Origin: Cellulomonas phragmiteti
Lineage (GTDB): Bacteria; Actinomycetota; Actinomycetes; Actinomycetales; Cellulomonadaceae
DNA: 64,000 bases
Assembly: GCF_016862775.1 (NCBI RefSeq)
Contig: NZ_BONP01000014.1
Span: forward strand, 1 to 64,000
Direction: 5' to 3'
The notes beneath the pieces were generated by a model that was not told the origin of the DNA, did no database searches, and saw nothing but the letters and a program-made list of their open reading frames with translations. A program made the position numbers and the translations under genes. This document shows positions 41,901 to 48,599 of the stretch, in pieces. Numbering within the stretch: position 1 is the first letter of the stretch; each line of letters opens with the position of its first letter.

Positions 41901-43230
41901 TGCCGGCCGTCCCCAGGGCGGTGTCGCTCGTGGTGAACGTGGCGCCGGCCCACGTGACGGGCGCGCCCGCCATCGCGCCGAGCAGGGCGGCGCTCGGCGT
42001 CGAGCCGTCGGACAGCTGCACGCCGACGGTGGCGGTGACGCCCTGCCCCGCGGTCGTGGCGGTCGGGTCGACGGTGGTGGAGACCGTCGCGTGCGGGGCG
42101 GTGGCCGCGCCACCTGCGGAGTCGCACGCCCCGGCGAGGTCGTTGCACCCCCACCACGTGCGCACGGCGGTCGCGGCGCCGCTGAGGCCGACGCGCGTCG
42201 GCACGCCCGCGACGACCACGACGTTGTCGACGATCCGCGCGTCGCTGACCGAGCCGTCCGCCAGGTGCACGGCCGCGACGGCGGACGTCGCACCGGTCGC
42301 CCGGTTGCCCGCGACGGACACCCCGGTGAGCGTGGCCGTGCCCGCCGCGACGCGGACCGCCGAGCCGAGCACGGGACCGCCGCCGACGAGCACCGTGCTG
42401 GACTCCAGGCGCGTGCCGGTCACCGTGGTCGTCGGGTCGCCCCACGCCACGTCCAGCGCGCCGCCGCCGACGGTCGCCCCGGTGGTCGTGGCGTCGACCG
42501 TGTTGTCCGTGAGGACCGAGTCGAGGACCGTGACGGACTCCGTGCCGCCGACGCCGGTGAAGCCGATGGCCCCGCCCGCGGCGCCGACCGCCACGTTGCC
42601 GGTGAACGTGCAGCGCTCGACCAGCAGCGTCCCGCCCGTCATCGACACCGCGCCGCCCACGTCGGCCGACGTGCCCGTCGCGCCGGGAGCGTTGCGGCTG
42701 CCCGTGACGGCGCAGTCCCGCAGCGTCAGGGAGTCGGGGGCGCCCGGGTCGCCGGTGCCGGCGACGATCGCACCGCCGCCGCCGGTCCCCGCCTGGCCGA
42801 CCCCGTTGCGCAGCGTCACGCCCTCGACGGTGAGGTCCACGCCGCCGACGAACGACGGGTCGACGTCGAGCACGCGCGACGCCCCGGCGGCGTCGACGAC
42901 CGTCGTCGCCGCCCCCGCACCGCGCAGCGTCACGTCCAGCGCGTCTCCCGGGTCGACGGTCAGCGCCCCGGCCGTGAGCGTGTAGGTGCCGGCGGGCAGC
43001 TCGACGACGGCCTCGGCCTCGTCGCCCGCCCGGCACAGCGCCTCGCGCAGCGAGACGAGCGGGAGGCCGTCGTCGCAGGCGGGCCCGACGGGCGCGTCGG
43101 CGGTCGTCGTGACCCCGATGACCGTCGCCGCCGCGTACGCCGGAGCGGCGACGACGCCCGCCGCGACCACCACGAACACGCCCAAACCGGCAGCAACCGG
43201 GCGGCGGATAGCCCTCTGACCTGGGAACAT
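38995..43230 (-). CDS. Giant cell-wall protein: beta-helix, Ig-like repeats, LPXTG-like anchor
   Basis: This 1411-residue protein has a signal peptide (RRPVAAGLGVFVVVAAGVVA, then AYA). A right-handed beta-helix of short repeats follows (residues ~40-370), then a Big-like domain, and about nine Ig-like domains of ~90 residues with WQxSTDGxxWT and RAVxTN marks. The end is a Gly/Pro/Thr linker and LSSTG with hydrophobic helix and RRRELRG, a sortase signal variant. The Ig domains alternate between two types. The role is probably adhesion or polysaccharide contact. ATG 43230 is preferred over upstream starts because TAGTGT lies 7 bases before it and the signal peptide starts at once. Confidence 0.88.
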   Translation of the reverse strand: MFPGQRAIRRPVAAGLGVFVVVAAGVVAAPAYAAATVIGVTTTADAPVGPACDDGLPLVSLREALCRAGDEAEAVVELPAGTYTLTAGALTVDPGDALDVTLRGAGAATTVVDAAGASRVLDVDPSFVGGVDLTVEGVTLRNGVGQAGTGGGGAIVAGTGDPGAPDSLTLRDCAVTGSRNAPGATGTSADVGGAVSMTGGTLLVERCTFTGNVAVGAAGGAIGFTGVGGTESVTVLDSVLTDNTVDATTTGATVGGGALDVAWGDPTTTVTGTRLESSTVLVGGGPVLGSAVRVAAGTATLTGVSVAGNRATGATSAVAAVHLADGSVSDARIVDNVVVVAGVPTRVGLSGAATAVRTWWGCNDLAGACDSAGGAATAPHATVSTTVDPTATTAGQGVTATVGVQLSDGSTPSAALLGAMAGAPVTWAGATFTTSDTALGTAGTATATFTATGATTITSTVDGVGTDAALDVAVPPAVTLDPVDTEVADGGTATFTATASGAPAPGVQWQQRADASGTWADLSGATSTTLTLADRTRTDHASQVRAVFTSTAGSATSAPATLSVTHGPVDLVDPQDVAGGIGDEVTFTASAAGHPAPTVRWQTSTDGSAWTDVPGATSWTYTRTLGADDHELSVRAVASGTTGEVPTGVARVTLQVPPVVTTSPASTTVGVGGTATFTVAGTGTPAPTVRWEQLAPGAATWTTVAGTATTLTLEDLEVAQDGTQVRAVLTNPHGSATSGVATLRVSHGPTFTLQPQPVTGEPGDVATFTAAAAGYPAPTVQWQASTDGLSWTGVPGATGWTYERTLAESDHGLRVRAFVTGWSGSAASTPVLVTVRFAPTVTDPADVTLDAGDDATFTVAVTGSPAPTVTWQRRAAGATDWVDAGATGTQLQLTDVTAADDGTQVRAVVTNALGTRTSAAATLTVRYAPTFTAEPQDVTGLAGEVVTFTAAAAANPAAAPTWQTSTDGLTWTPVDGATAWTYTRTLTADDHDLRVRAVAANPLGVVASAAARITVDAVPAVTAQPVDATVDLGTSATFEVQVTGRPTPDVTWQTQVDGDWVDVPGATGTTLVVPGTEDAHGARYRAVATSTRGTATSEAATLQVLVAPTVTDPQDVATAPDEEVTFSVDVTGRPLPDVTWEASTDGSTWTVVGTGTELRLTPTLADDGLLVRAVATATLVAGPVSVTSAPAELVVAAVPEVLDGAGPLTTVTAGVPATIAWTVLAADATATWDVSRDGGVTWSPVPVGWVPGTQTPPAARAAGPAVRTVHTLTLTPTAADEGALVRLTVTSPGGSASVGTVLDVAAVPDPGTDPGTGPGTGPGTGPGTGGGTGGGGTGGGVPGTGGATGTAGPGTSGGSTATGSATGAGGTRGSLSSTGADPLRLLALGALLAAAGVVTLVGVSRRRELRG

Positions 43231-43352
43231 GTAGCGAACACTAGAGAGATTCACCCGGGAGGAAGGGCCCGTCGGCAGGGTGAAACTCCTAGGCTCGCGC
43301 CGACCGGACGGGACGCCCCCGCGCGGCGACACAGCCCAGGAGGTGGGACGCG

Positions 43353-43760
43353 GTGACCACGACCCCGACGACCACGGCGACCGGGGTGACCCGGCGCACG
43401 GTCCTCGCGGCGGGGGCCGGCGTCGCCGGTGCCGTCACGCTCGGCGCCGCCGCCGGTGTGCAGGTCCTCTTCCCGGACCTGCCGCTCGACGGCGAGGTCC
43501 TGTCCCGCATGGTCGGCCAGACGTTCGTCGACACCCAGACCGGTGCCCGGCTGGTCCTGGCGACCGTCGACGGGTTCGCCGGCGCCGCGGCCACCGCCGA
43601 GCAGTTCGCCCTCGTCCTCGTCGCCGACGGCGAGCCGTTGCCCGCCGCGACGCGCACGCTGCGGCACCCGGACGGCGACCTGCGCGTCTACCTCGGACCC
43701 GTGAGCCCCGACGGCCTCACCCTTGAGGCCGTCGTCAACCGCGCGGGAGGTGCCCGGTGA
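43353..43760 (+). CDS. DUF6916 protein with Tat-like leader
   Basis: This 135-residue protein begins with TRRTVLAAGAGVAGAVTLG, a twin-Arg motif plus hydrophobic stretch. The remainder has the DUF6916 look: LSRMVGQTFVD, ARLVLATVDGF, FALVLVADGEPL, DLRVYLGPVSPDG, LEAVVNR. Members of this family usually precede tail-collar protein genes, as here. GTG 43353 follows AGGAGG, and its stop overlaps the next GTG by 4 bases. Function is unknown; export is possible. Confidence 0.82.
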   Translation: MTTTPTTTATGVTRRTVLAAGAGVAGAVTLGAAAGVQVLFPDLPLDGEVLSRMVGQTFVDTQTGARLVLATVDGFAGAAATAEQFALVLVADGEPLPAATRTLRHPDGDLRVYLGPVSPDGLTLEAVVNRAGGAR

Positions 43761-44761
43761 CCGGGTTCATCGGCGAGGTCAGGATGTTCGGCGCGACGTT
43801 CGTGCCCCGCGGGTGGGTGCCGTGCGACGGCCGCCTGCTGTCGATCTCCGAGCACCAGGCCGCGTTCACGGTCATCGGCACGACGTACGGCGGCGACGGC
43901 CAGAGCACCTTCGCCGTCCCCGACCTGAGGGGGCGCACCCCGCTGGGCGCCGGCACAGGGCCCGGACGCACACCGCGCACGCTCGGCGAGGTCGGCGGAT
44001 CCGAGACCGTGACGCTCACGACGCAGCAGATGCCAGGGCACCAGCACCCCGTGCTGGCGTCCGGCGCGCAGGCCACCGCGACCTCGCCCGACGGCGCCAC
44101 GTGGGGCGTCGCGCCGGACTCCGCGCCCTACGCCGCCCCGCCGGGCGCGGTCACGATGGCGCCGCAGGCGCTCGGCGCGGCTGGCGGCAACCTGCCGCAC
44201 GAGAACCGCTCACCCGTGCTGGGCGTCGTGTTCGGGCTCTGCGTCGAGGGGTACTACCCCACGGGCGACGACGACGACACCACGATGGGCGAGATCCGGC
44301 TCTGGGCCGGCCCGACGCCCCCGGGACGGTGGCTCGTCTGCGACGGCTCGCAGCTGTCGATCTCCACGAACCAGGCGCTGTTCAGCATCCTCGGCACGCA
44401 GTTCGGTGGCAACGGCGTCCAGACGTTCGCCCTGCCGGACCTGCGCGGGCGCGTGCCGGTGCACGCCGGGGCATCCGCGACCAGCGGCGCGACGGGTGGG
44501 GCCGAGCAGGTCACCGTCCTGACCAGCCAGCTGCCGCAGCACACCCACACGGCGCAGGCCACCACCGCGGCCGCCACCTCGGGGTCGCCCGCGGGGACGA
44601 CGTGGGCCGTGGCCGAGCGCCCCCGGTACGCCCCGAGCCCGCAGGTGGCTGCCACCCCCAGCGGTGTCAGCGGCGCCACGCAGCCGCACCCCAACATGCC
44701 GCCGTACACCGTGCTGTCGTTCGTCATCGCGACGCAGGGCGTCTACCCGAGCCGCAACTGA
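43757..44761 (+). CDS. Double phage tail-collar domain protein (MdpB-like)
   Basis: This 334-residue protein has two tandem tail-collar domains (about 5-165 and 172-334). Each shows GEVRMFGATFVPRGWVPCDG or GEIRLWAGPTPPGRWLVCDG, then a SISxxQAxFxxxGTxxGGxG motif and DLRGR, and a closing PHENR or PHPNM segment. Such proteins, first met as microcystin-dependent proteins, are secreted or surface structures of unclear role, distinct from true phage. It is coupled to DUF6916 before and followed after 10 bases by a single-domain relative. Confidence 0.92.
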   Translation: MTGFIGEVRMFGATFVPRGWVPCDGRLLSISEHQAAFTVIGTTYGGDGQSTFAVPDLRGRTPLGAGTGPGRTPRTLGEVGGSETVTLTTQQMPGHQHPVLASGAQATATSPDGATWGVAPDSAPYAAPPGAVTMAPQALGAAGGNLPHENRSPVLGVVFGLCVEGYYPTGDDDDTTMGEIRLWAGPTPPGRWLVCDGSQLSISTNQALFSILGTQFGGNGVQTFALPDLRGRVPVHAGASATSGATGGAEQVTVLTSQLPQHTHTAQATTAAATSGSPAGTTWAVAERPRYAPSPQVAATPSGVSGATQPHPNMPPYTVLSFVIATQGVYPSRN

Positions 44762-44771
44762 AGGAGACGAC

Positions 44772-45302
44772 GTGTACGACCCGTACCTCGGCGAGCTGCG
44801 CCTCTTCGCCGGCAGCTTCGCGCCCCGGGGCTGGGCGTTCTGCGAGGGGCAGATCATGCCGATCCAGCAGAACACCGCGCTGTTCTCCCTGCTGGGCACC
44901 AACTTCGGCGGCGACGGGCGTGTGACGTTCGCGCTGCCGGACCTGCGCAACGCCAGCCCCGTCGGCACGGGGTCCGGCCCCGGCCTGACCTCGTTCTTCC
45001 CCGGTGACCGCACCGGCGTGGCCACGGTCACCCTGACCAGCAGCCAGATGCCGGCGCACACCCACCCGGTGCCGGCCGTGGACGCACCGGGGACCAGTGC
45101 CAACCCGTCCGGTGCCGTCTGGGCGCAGTCGCGCCGCGGCCGCGCCGTCGAGCGGCTGTACGGCCCGGCCGCGTCGCTCGTCGCGATGTCCCCGACCACC
45201 GTCGGCCCGGCCGGCGCCGGCCAGCCCCACGAGAACATGCCCCCGTACCTGCGGGTCAACGTCTGCATCGCGCTGCAGGGCATCTTCCCGCCGCGCGACT
45301 GA
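44772..45302 (+). CDS. Single tail-collar domain protein
   Basis: This 176-residue protein has one tail-collar domain: GELRLFAGSFAPRGWAFCEG, LFSLLGTNFGGDG, ALPDLRN, MPAHTHP and PHENMPPYLRVNVCIALQG. It is the usual length for this family. GTG 44772 has AAGGAGA 4 bases upstream. It forms a cassette with the double-domain protein and DUF6916; no other tail, capsid or integrase genes occur nearby, arguing against a prophage. Confidence 0.92.
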   Translation: MYDPYLGELRLFAGSFAPRGWAFCEGQIMPIQQNTALFSLLGTNFGGDGRVTFALPDLRNASPVGTGSGPGLTSFFPGDRTGVATVTLTSSQMPAHTHPVPAVDAPGTSANPSGAVWAQSRRGRAVERLYGPAASLVAMSPTTVGPAGAGQPHENMPPYLRVNVCIALQGIFPPRD

Positions 45303-45441
45303 CGCGGCGCCACGACGTCCGCCCTGGCGTCCCGGCCCGGTGTGGGCCACGATGCCCAGCGGTGCCGACGACGACGCCGCGCGGCCGACCGGCCGCGTCC
45401 CGCACGCGCCCGGACCTCCCGGGCGGACCGCAGGAGGTCTC

Positions 45442-46875
45442 GTGACCGGACCCGACGTCCCCACCGACCCCGCCGCGCCCGCGGCCGGTGACCCGGCCGA
45501 GCGGCTCGACCGGCTCCCCGTCACCCGGCGGCACGTGCGCCTGCTCGTCGGGTCCGGGGTGGGGTGGACGTTCGACGCGATGGACGTCGGGTTGATCTCG
45601 TTCGTCATCGCCCAGCTCGCCGTGGTGTGGGGCACCGACGCGACCGTGCTCGGCTGGGTCGCGTCCGCCGGGTTCGTCGGCATGGCCGTCGGCGCGGCCG
45701 TCGGGGGGCTGCTCGCCGACCGCGTCGGTCGCCGCCAGGTGTTCGCCCTCACCCTGCTGGTCTACGGGCTGGCGACGGGTGCGTCCGCGCTCGCGGGCGG
45801 CGTCGCCGTCCTCATGGTGCTGCGGTTCGTCGTCGGCCTGGGCCTGGGTGCGGAGCTGCCCGTCGCCTCGACGCTCGTCAGCGAGTTCGCGCCGCCGCGG
45901 ATCCGCGGCCGTGCCGTCGTCGTGCTGGAGTCGTTCTGGGCGGTGGGCTGGATCCTCGCCGCGCTCATCGGCTACCTCGTGGTGCCGTCCGGCGACGACG
46001 GCTGGCGGTGGGCCCTGGCGCTCGGCGCGCTGCCCGCCCTCTACTCCGTGGTGGTGCGGCGCGGCCTGCCCGAGTCCGTGCGGTTCCTGCAGGCACGCGG
46101 CCGGCACGCCGAGGCCGAGCGCGTCGTCGCCGACCTGGAGTCGTCCCGCGCCGTCGGCCACGGCGGGCTGACGGGGGCGCAGGTGCGTGACGCGGCGGTC
46201 GCGGCCGACCCCGCCACGACCGACCCCGCCCCGGCCGACGTGCCCGGGACCCCCGCGGACGCCACCGCCGCGGCCGTGGCGGCGCCCCGCCTGGGTGCGC
46301 TGTGGGCGCCCGCGCTGCGCCGCCGGACCACCGCCCTGTGGGTCGTGTGGTTCGCCGTGAACTTCTCCTACTACGGCGCGTTCATCTGGCTGCCGTCCCT
46401 GCTCGCCGCGGACGGGCACACGCTCGTGCGGTCGTTCGAGTACACGTTGATCATCACGCTGGGGCAGCTGCCCGGGTACGCGGCCGCCGCCGTGCTCGTC
46501 GAGACGTGGGGCCGGCGCCGCACGCTCGCGGCGTTCCTCGCCGGGTCCGCCGTGGCCGCGGGGGCGTTCGCGGCCGCGTCGGGCGACGCCCAGATCATCG
46601 GCGCCGGGCTGCTGCTGTCGTTCTTCAACCTGGGCGCCTGGGGAGCCCTGTACGCGGTCACCCCCGAGCTGTACCCCACCCGGATGCGCACCACCGGCGC
46701 GGGCTGGGCGGCGGGCGTCGGGCGCACGGCCTCCGTCCTGGCGCCCCTGGCCGTGCCGCAGCTGCGCGAGCTGGGCGGCACCGGCCTGCTGTTCACGGTG
46801 TTCGCCGCGGTCTTCGTCGTCGCCGCGCTCGGCGCCCTGGCCCTGCCGGAGCGTGCGGGCGAGACGCTGACCTGA
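45442..46875 (+). CDS. MFS transporter, NiaP/AAHS-like
   Basis: This 477-residue transporter has twelve transmembrane helices. The start helix carries FDAMDVGLISFVIAQLAVVWG, resembling NiaP (niacin) and aromatic-acid:H+ symporters. The MFS motif GLLADRVGRRQV lies between helices 2 and 3. A long cytoplasmic loop of ~70 residues rich in Ala/Asp/Pro separates the halves. GTG 45442 follows AGGAGG. The likely role is uptake of an organic acid or vitamin; the substrate is not fixed by context. Confidence 0.88.
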   Translation: MTGPDVPTDPAAPAAGDPAERLDRLPVTRRHVRLLVGSGVGWTFDAMDVGLISFVIAQLAVVWGTDATVLGWVASAGFVGMAVGAAVGGLLADRVGRRQVFALTLLVYGLATGASALAGGVAVLMVLRFVVGLGLGAELPVASTLVSEFAPPRIRGRAVVVLESFWAVGWILAALIGYLVVPSGDDGWRWALALGALPALYSVVVRRGLPESVRFLQARGRHAEAERVVADLESSRAVGHGGLTGAQVRDAAVAADPATTDPAPADVPGTPADATAAAVAAPRLGALWAPALRRRTTALWVVWFAVNFSYYGAFIWLPSLLAADGHTLVRSFEYTLIITLGQLPGYAAAAVLVETWGRRRTLAAFLAGSAVAAGAFAAASGDAQIIGAGLLLSFFNLGAWGALYAVTPELYPTRMRTTGAGWAAGVGRTASVLAPLAVPQLRELGGTGLLFTVFAAVFVVAALGALALPERAGETLT

Positions 46876-46885
46876 GCCGAGCGTC
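46863..46885. terminator. Weak hairpin between convergent genes
   Basis: GACGCT (46863-46868) pairs with AGCGTC (46880-46885) across the 8-base gap between the MFS and Rv0909-like genes. Confidence 0.3.
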
Positions 46886-47069
46886 AGGCCTTCTTCTGCT
46901 GGTCCAGGTAGTCCTTAGCAGCGCCGACGACCTTGTCGATCGTCGCGTCCGTGCCGGCGTCGGTCCGTGCCTTGACCGCGTCGGCCGCCTTGTCGAGCGC
47001 GTCCTTGGCCTGCTCCTCGCGGCCGCCCAGCGCGCCCTTCGCCTTGCTCACCAGGTCGTCGAGACCCAT
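46884..47069 (-). CDS. Rv0909-like small antitoxin-family protein
   Basis: This 61-residue protein, MGLDDLVSKAKGALGGREEQ onward, has the amphipathic Lys/Ala/Asp pattern of the Rv0909/MT0933 antitoxin family and ends with DYLDQQKKA. In Mycobacterium the relative pairs with a START-like toxin; no such partner is next to it here. ATG 47069 has GGAGGA upstream. It may be a general stress-type protein, and family membership rests on pattern only. Confidence 0.7.
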   Translation of the reverse strand: MGLDDLVSKAKGALGGREEQAKDALDKAADAVKARTDAGTDATIDKVVGAAKDYLDQQKKA

Positions 47070-47207
47070 GCCGGCTCCTCCGTCTCCGTGCGGCGCCGCG
47101 GTGCCGGCGCACGCGACCATCCTGCCGCGCGCCGGGCCGCGCGTCCTGGGCGATCCGCAGCGGCGGCACGCTCACGTCGTCCGGCCGACGTGCCGATGTG
47201 CAGGGAC

Positions 47208-48101
47208 GTGACGACTGCAGGCGACCCCGCACCGGGGTGGTACGACGACGGCGTGACCCCCGACGTGCAGCGGTGGTTCGACGGCACCGACTGGACCGAG
47301 CACACCCGCCCGCTGCCCGAGGCCGCGCTGCGCCCCGCCGCGCCCCTGAACGCCGTGGTGGGGGCCGCCGTGGGGGCCGGGGCGGGCACCGGCATCGGCG
47401 ACCGCGCCGCGACGGGCTCCGCCGCCGGTGGGTCCTGGCAGCCGGCGCAGAGCGCCTGGGTGCCCGGCGAGCCGATCCCCGGGCTGGCACCCCCGCCCGA
47501 GCCCCCGCCCGTGTCCCCGTGGGCCGCGGCCCCGGCGAGTGCGCCGTGGGCCGGTGGGACCGGTGCGTCCGCGTTCGGCACCACGTCCCCGTTCGGTGCC
47601 GCGCTGGGCGGCCCGGGAGGCTGGGCCCCGGGCGCAGGCTCGCTGCTCGGTGAGCCGGCGCACTGGGGGTGGCGCGTGCTGGCGACCCTCCTCGACCAGA
47701 TCCTGACCACGATCCCGTACCTCGCGGGCATCCTCTACCTGCAGATCACCTCGGTGCCCGGGCTCGACGCGTACGGGCGGTTCACGACGGTGCCCACGGC
47801 GCAGGGCGTGGTCGTGGCCGGTGTCGGCGCGCTCGTCACGCTCGTCCTGTGGTTCGTCAGCCGGGTGGTCCAGCAGGGCCGCACCGGGCAGTCCTGGGGC
47901 AAGCGCATCGTGGGCCTGCGGACCGTGCACGAGACCACGGACCAGCCCCTGGGCATGTGGTGGGCGTTCGTGCGGGACATCGCGCACGTCGTCAACGCGT
48001 TCCTGTTCTACCTCGGCTACCTGTGGCCGCTGTGGGACCAGCGCCGCCAGGCGTTCTCCGACAAGCTCACGCACGCGGTCGTGCTGCGCGACCCGCACTG
48101 A
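47208..48101 (+). CDS. RDD family membrane protein with DUF2510 start
   Basis: This ~297-residue protein begins with a DUF2510 motif (PGWYDDGVTPDVQRWFDGTDWTEH, split here as residues 8-31), then a long Pro/Ala/Gly linker. The RDD domain has three or four transmembrane segments and ends in WDQRRQAFSDKLTHAVVL, with an Arg/Asp pattern seen in GWRVLATLLDQIL. RDD proteins are poorly characterised; some exchange Na+/H+. GTG 47208 fits the usual DUF2510 N-terminus; ATG 47196 is possible. Confidence 0.85.
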   Translation: MTTAGDPAPGWYDDGVTPDVQRWFDGTDWTEHTRPLPEAALRPAAPLNAVVGAAVGAGAGTGIGDRAATGSAAGGSWQPAQSAWVPGEPIPGLAPPPEPPPVSPWAAAPASAPWAGGTGASAFGTTSPFGAALGGPGGWAPGAGSLLGEPAHWGWRVLATLLDQILTTIPYLAGILYLQITSVPGLDAYGRFTTVPTAQGVVVAGVGALVTLVLWFVSRVVQQGRTGQSWGKRIVGLRTVHETTDQPLGMWWAFVRDIAHVVNAFLFYLGYLWPLWDQRRQAFSDKLTHAVVLRDPH

Positions 48102-48121
48102 CGCCACGGGTCGCAGCGGGG

Positions 48122-48532
48122 TCAGTCCCCGCGCTCGACGTCGCCGACCGTGTCCAGCGGCTCGTCCCCGGCGGCGCTGACCTGGTCGACGTCGGTGCCG
48201 TCGACCTCGGTGCCGTCGACCTCGACGCTGACGATCTCGCTGCTCACGATCTCGGTGCTCGGGATCTCGGTGCTCGGGACCCCGGGCAGCGACGGGTCGC
48301 CCTCGACGTCGTCGCGCAGCTCCTCGCTGCGGGCCTCGACCTCGGCGCGCTGCTGGGCGATGGCCTCCCGGATGCGCTCGGCCTGGGTCGCGAGCTCGGT
48401 GCGGACGTGCTCGACGCTCGCGTCGACCGTGGCGCGCGCCTCGGCGTCGATCTGCTCGAACTCCTGCGCCAGCGCCCGCTCCTCGGCGCGCAGCGCCGTG
48501 CGGACCCGCTCGAACTCCTCGTCCACGCCCAT
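48122..48532 (-). CDS. Coiled-coil protein with acidic repeat tail
   Basis: This 136-residue protein has a long Glu/Arg/Ala coiled coil in residues 1-85 and a tail with short Ser-Thr-Glu-Ile and Val-Asp-Gly-Thr repeats (PSTEIPSTEIVSSEI, VDGTEVDGTDV). The tail DNA is a run of 15-18-base near repeats. There is no membrane segment. It does not match a family I recognise. It lies between the RDD and TM0106 genes on the minus strand. Confidence 0.6.
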   Translation of the reverse strand: MGVDEEFERVRTALRAEERALAQEFEQIDAEARATVDASVEHVRTELATQAERIREAIAQQRAEVEARSEELRDDVEGDPSLPGVPSTEIPSTEIVSSEIVSVEVDGTEVDGTDVDQVSAAGDEPLDTVGDVERGD

Positions 48533-48599
48533 GGTTCCTCCGCCTCCGTCGTCCGTCGGTCGCGTCGCTCCGTGTGCTCGCGCCGCTCCGCCCCCGACG

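Noticed and set aside
38596..43356. 1586-codon plus-strand open frame opposite the cell-wall protein
   Set aside because: Low-complexity Arg/Gly/Ala translation without domains; the opposite strand encodes signal peptide, repeats and sortase signal.
43757..45302. Prophage remnant
   Set aside because: Only tail-collar and DUF6916 proteins occur; no integrase, capsid, terminase or lysis genes are near. This family combination is known outside phage.
48170..48300. Short tandem near-repeats as a minisatellite or CRISPR-like array
   Set aside because: Units are 15-18 bases, imperfect and without spacers; they encode the acidic STEI/VDGT tail of a protein.
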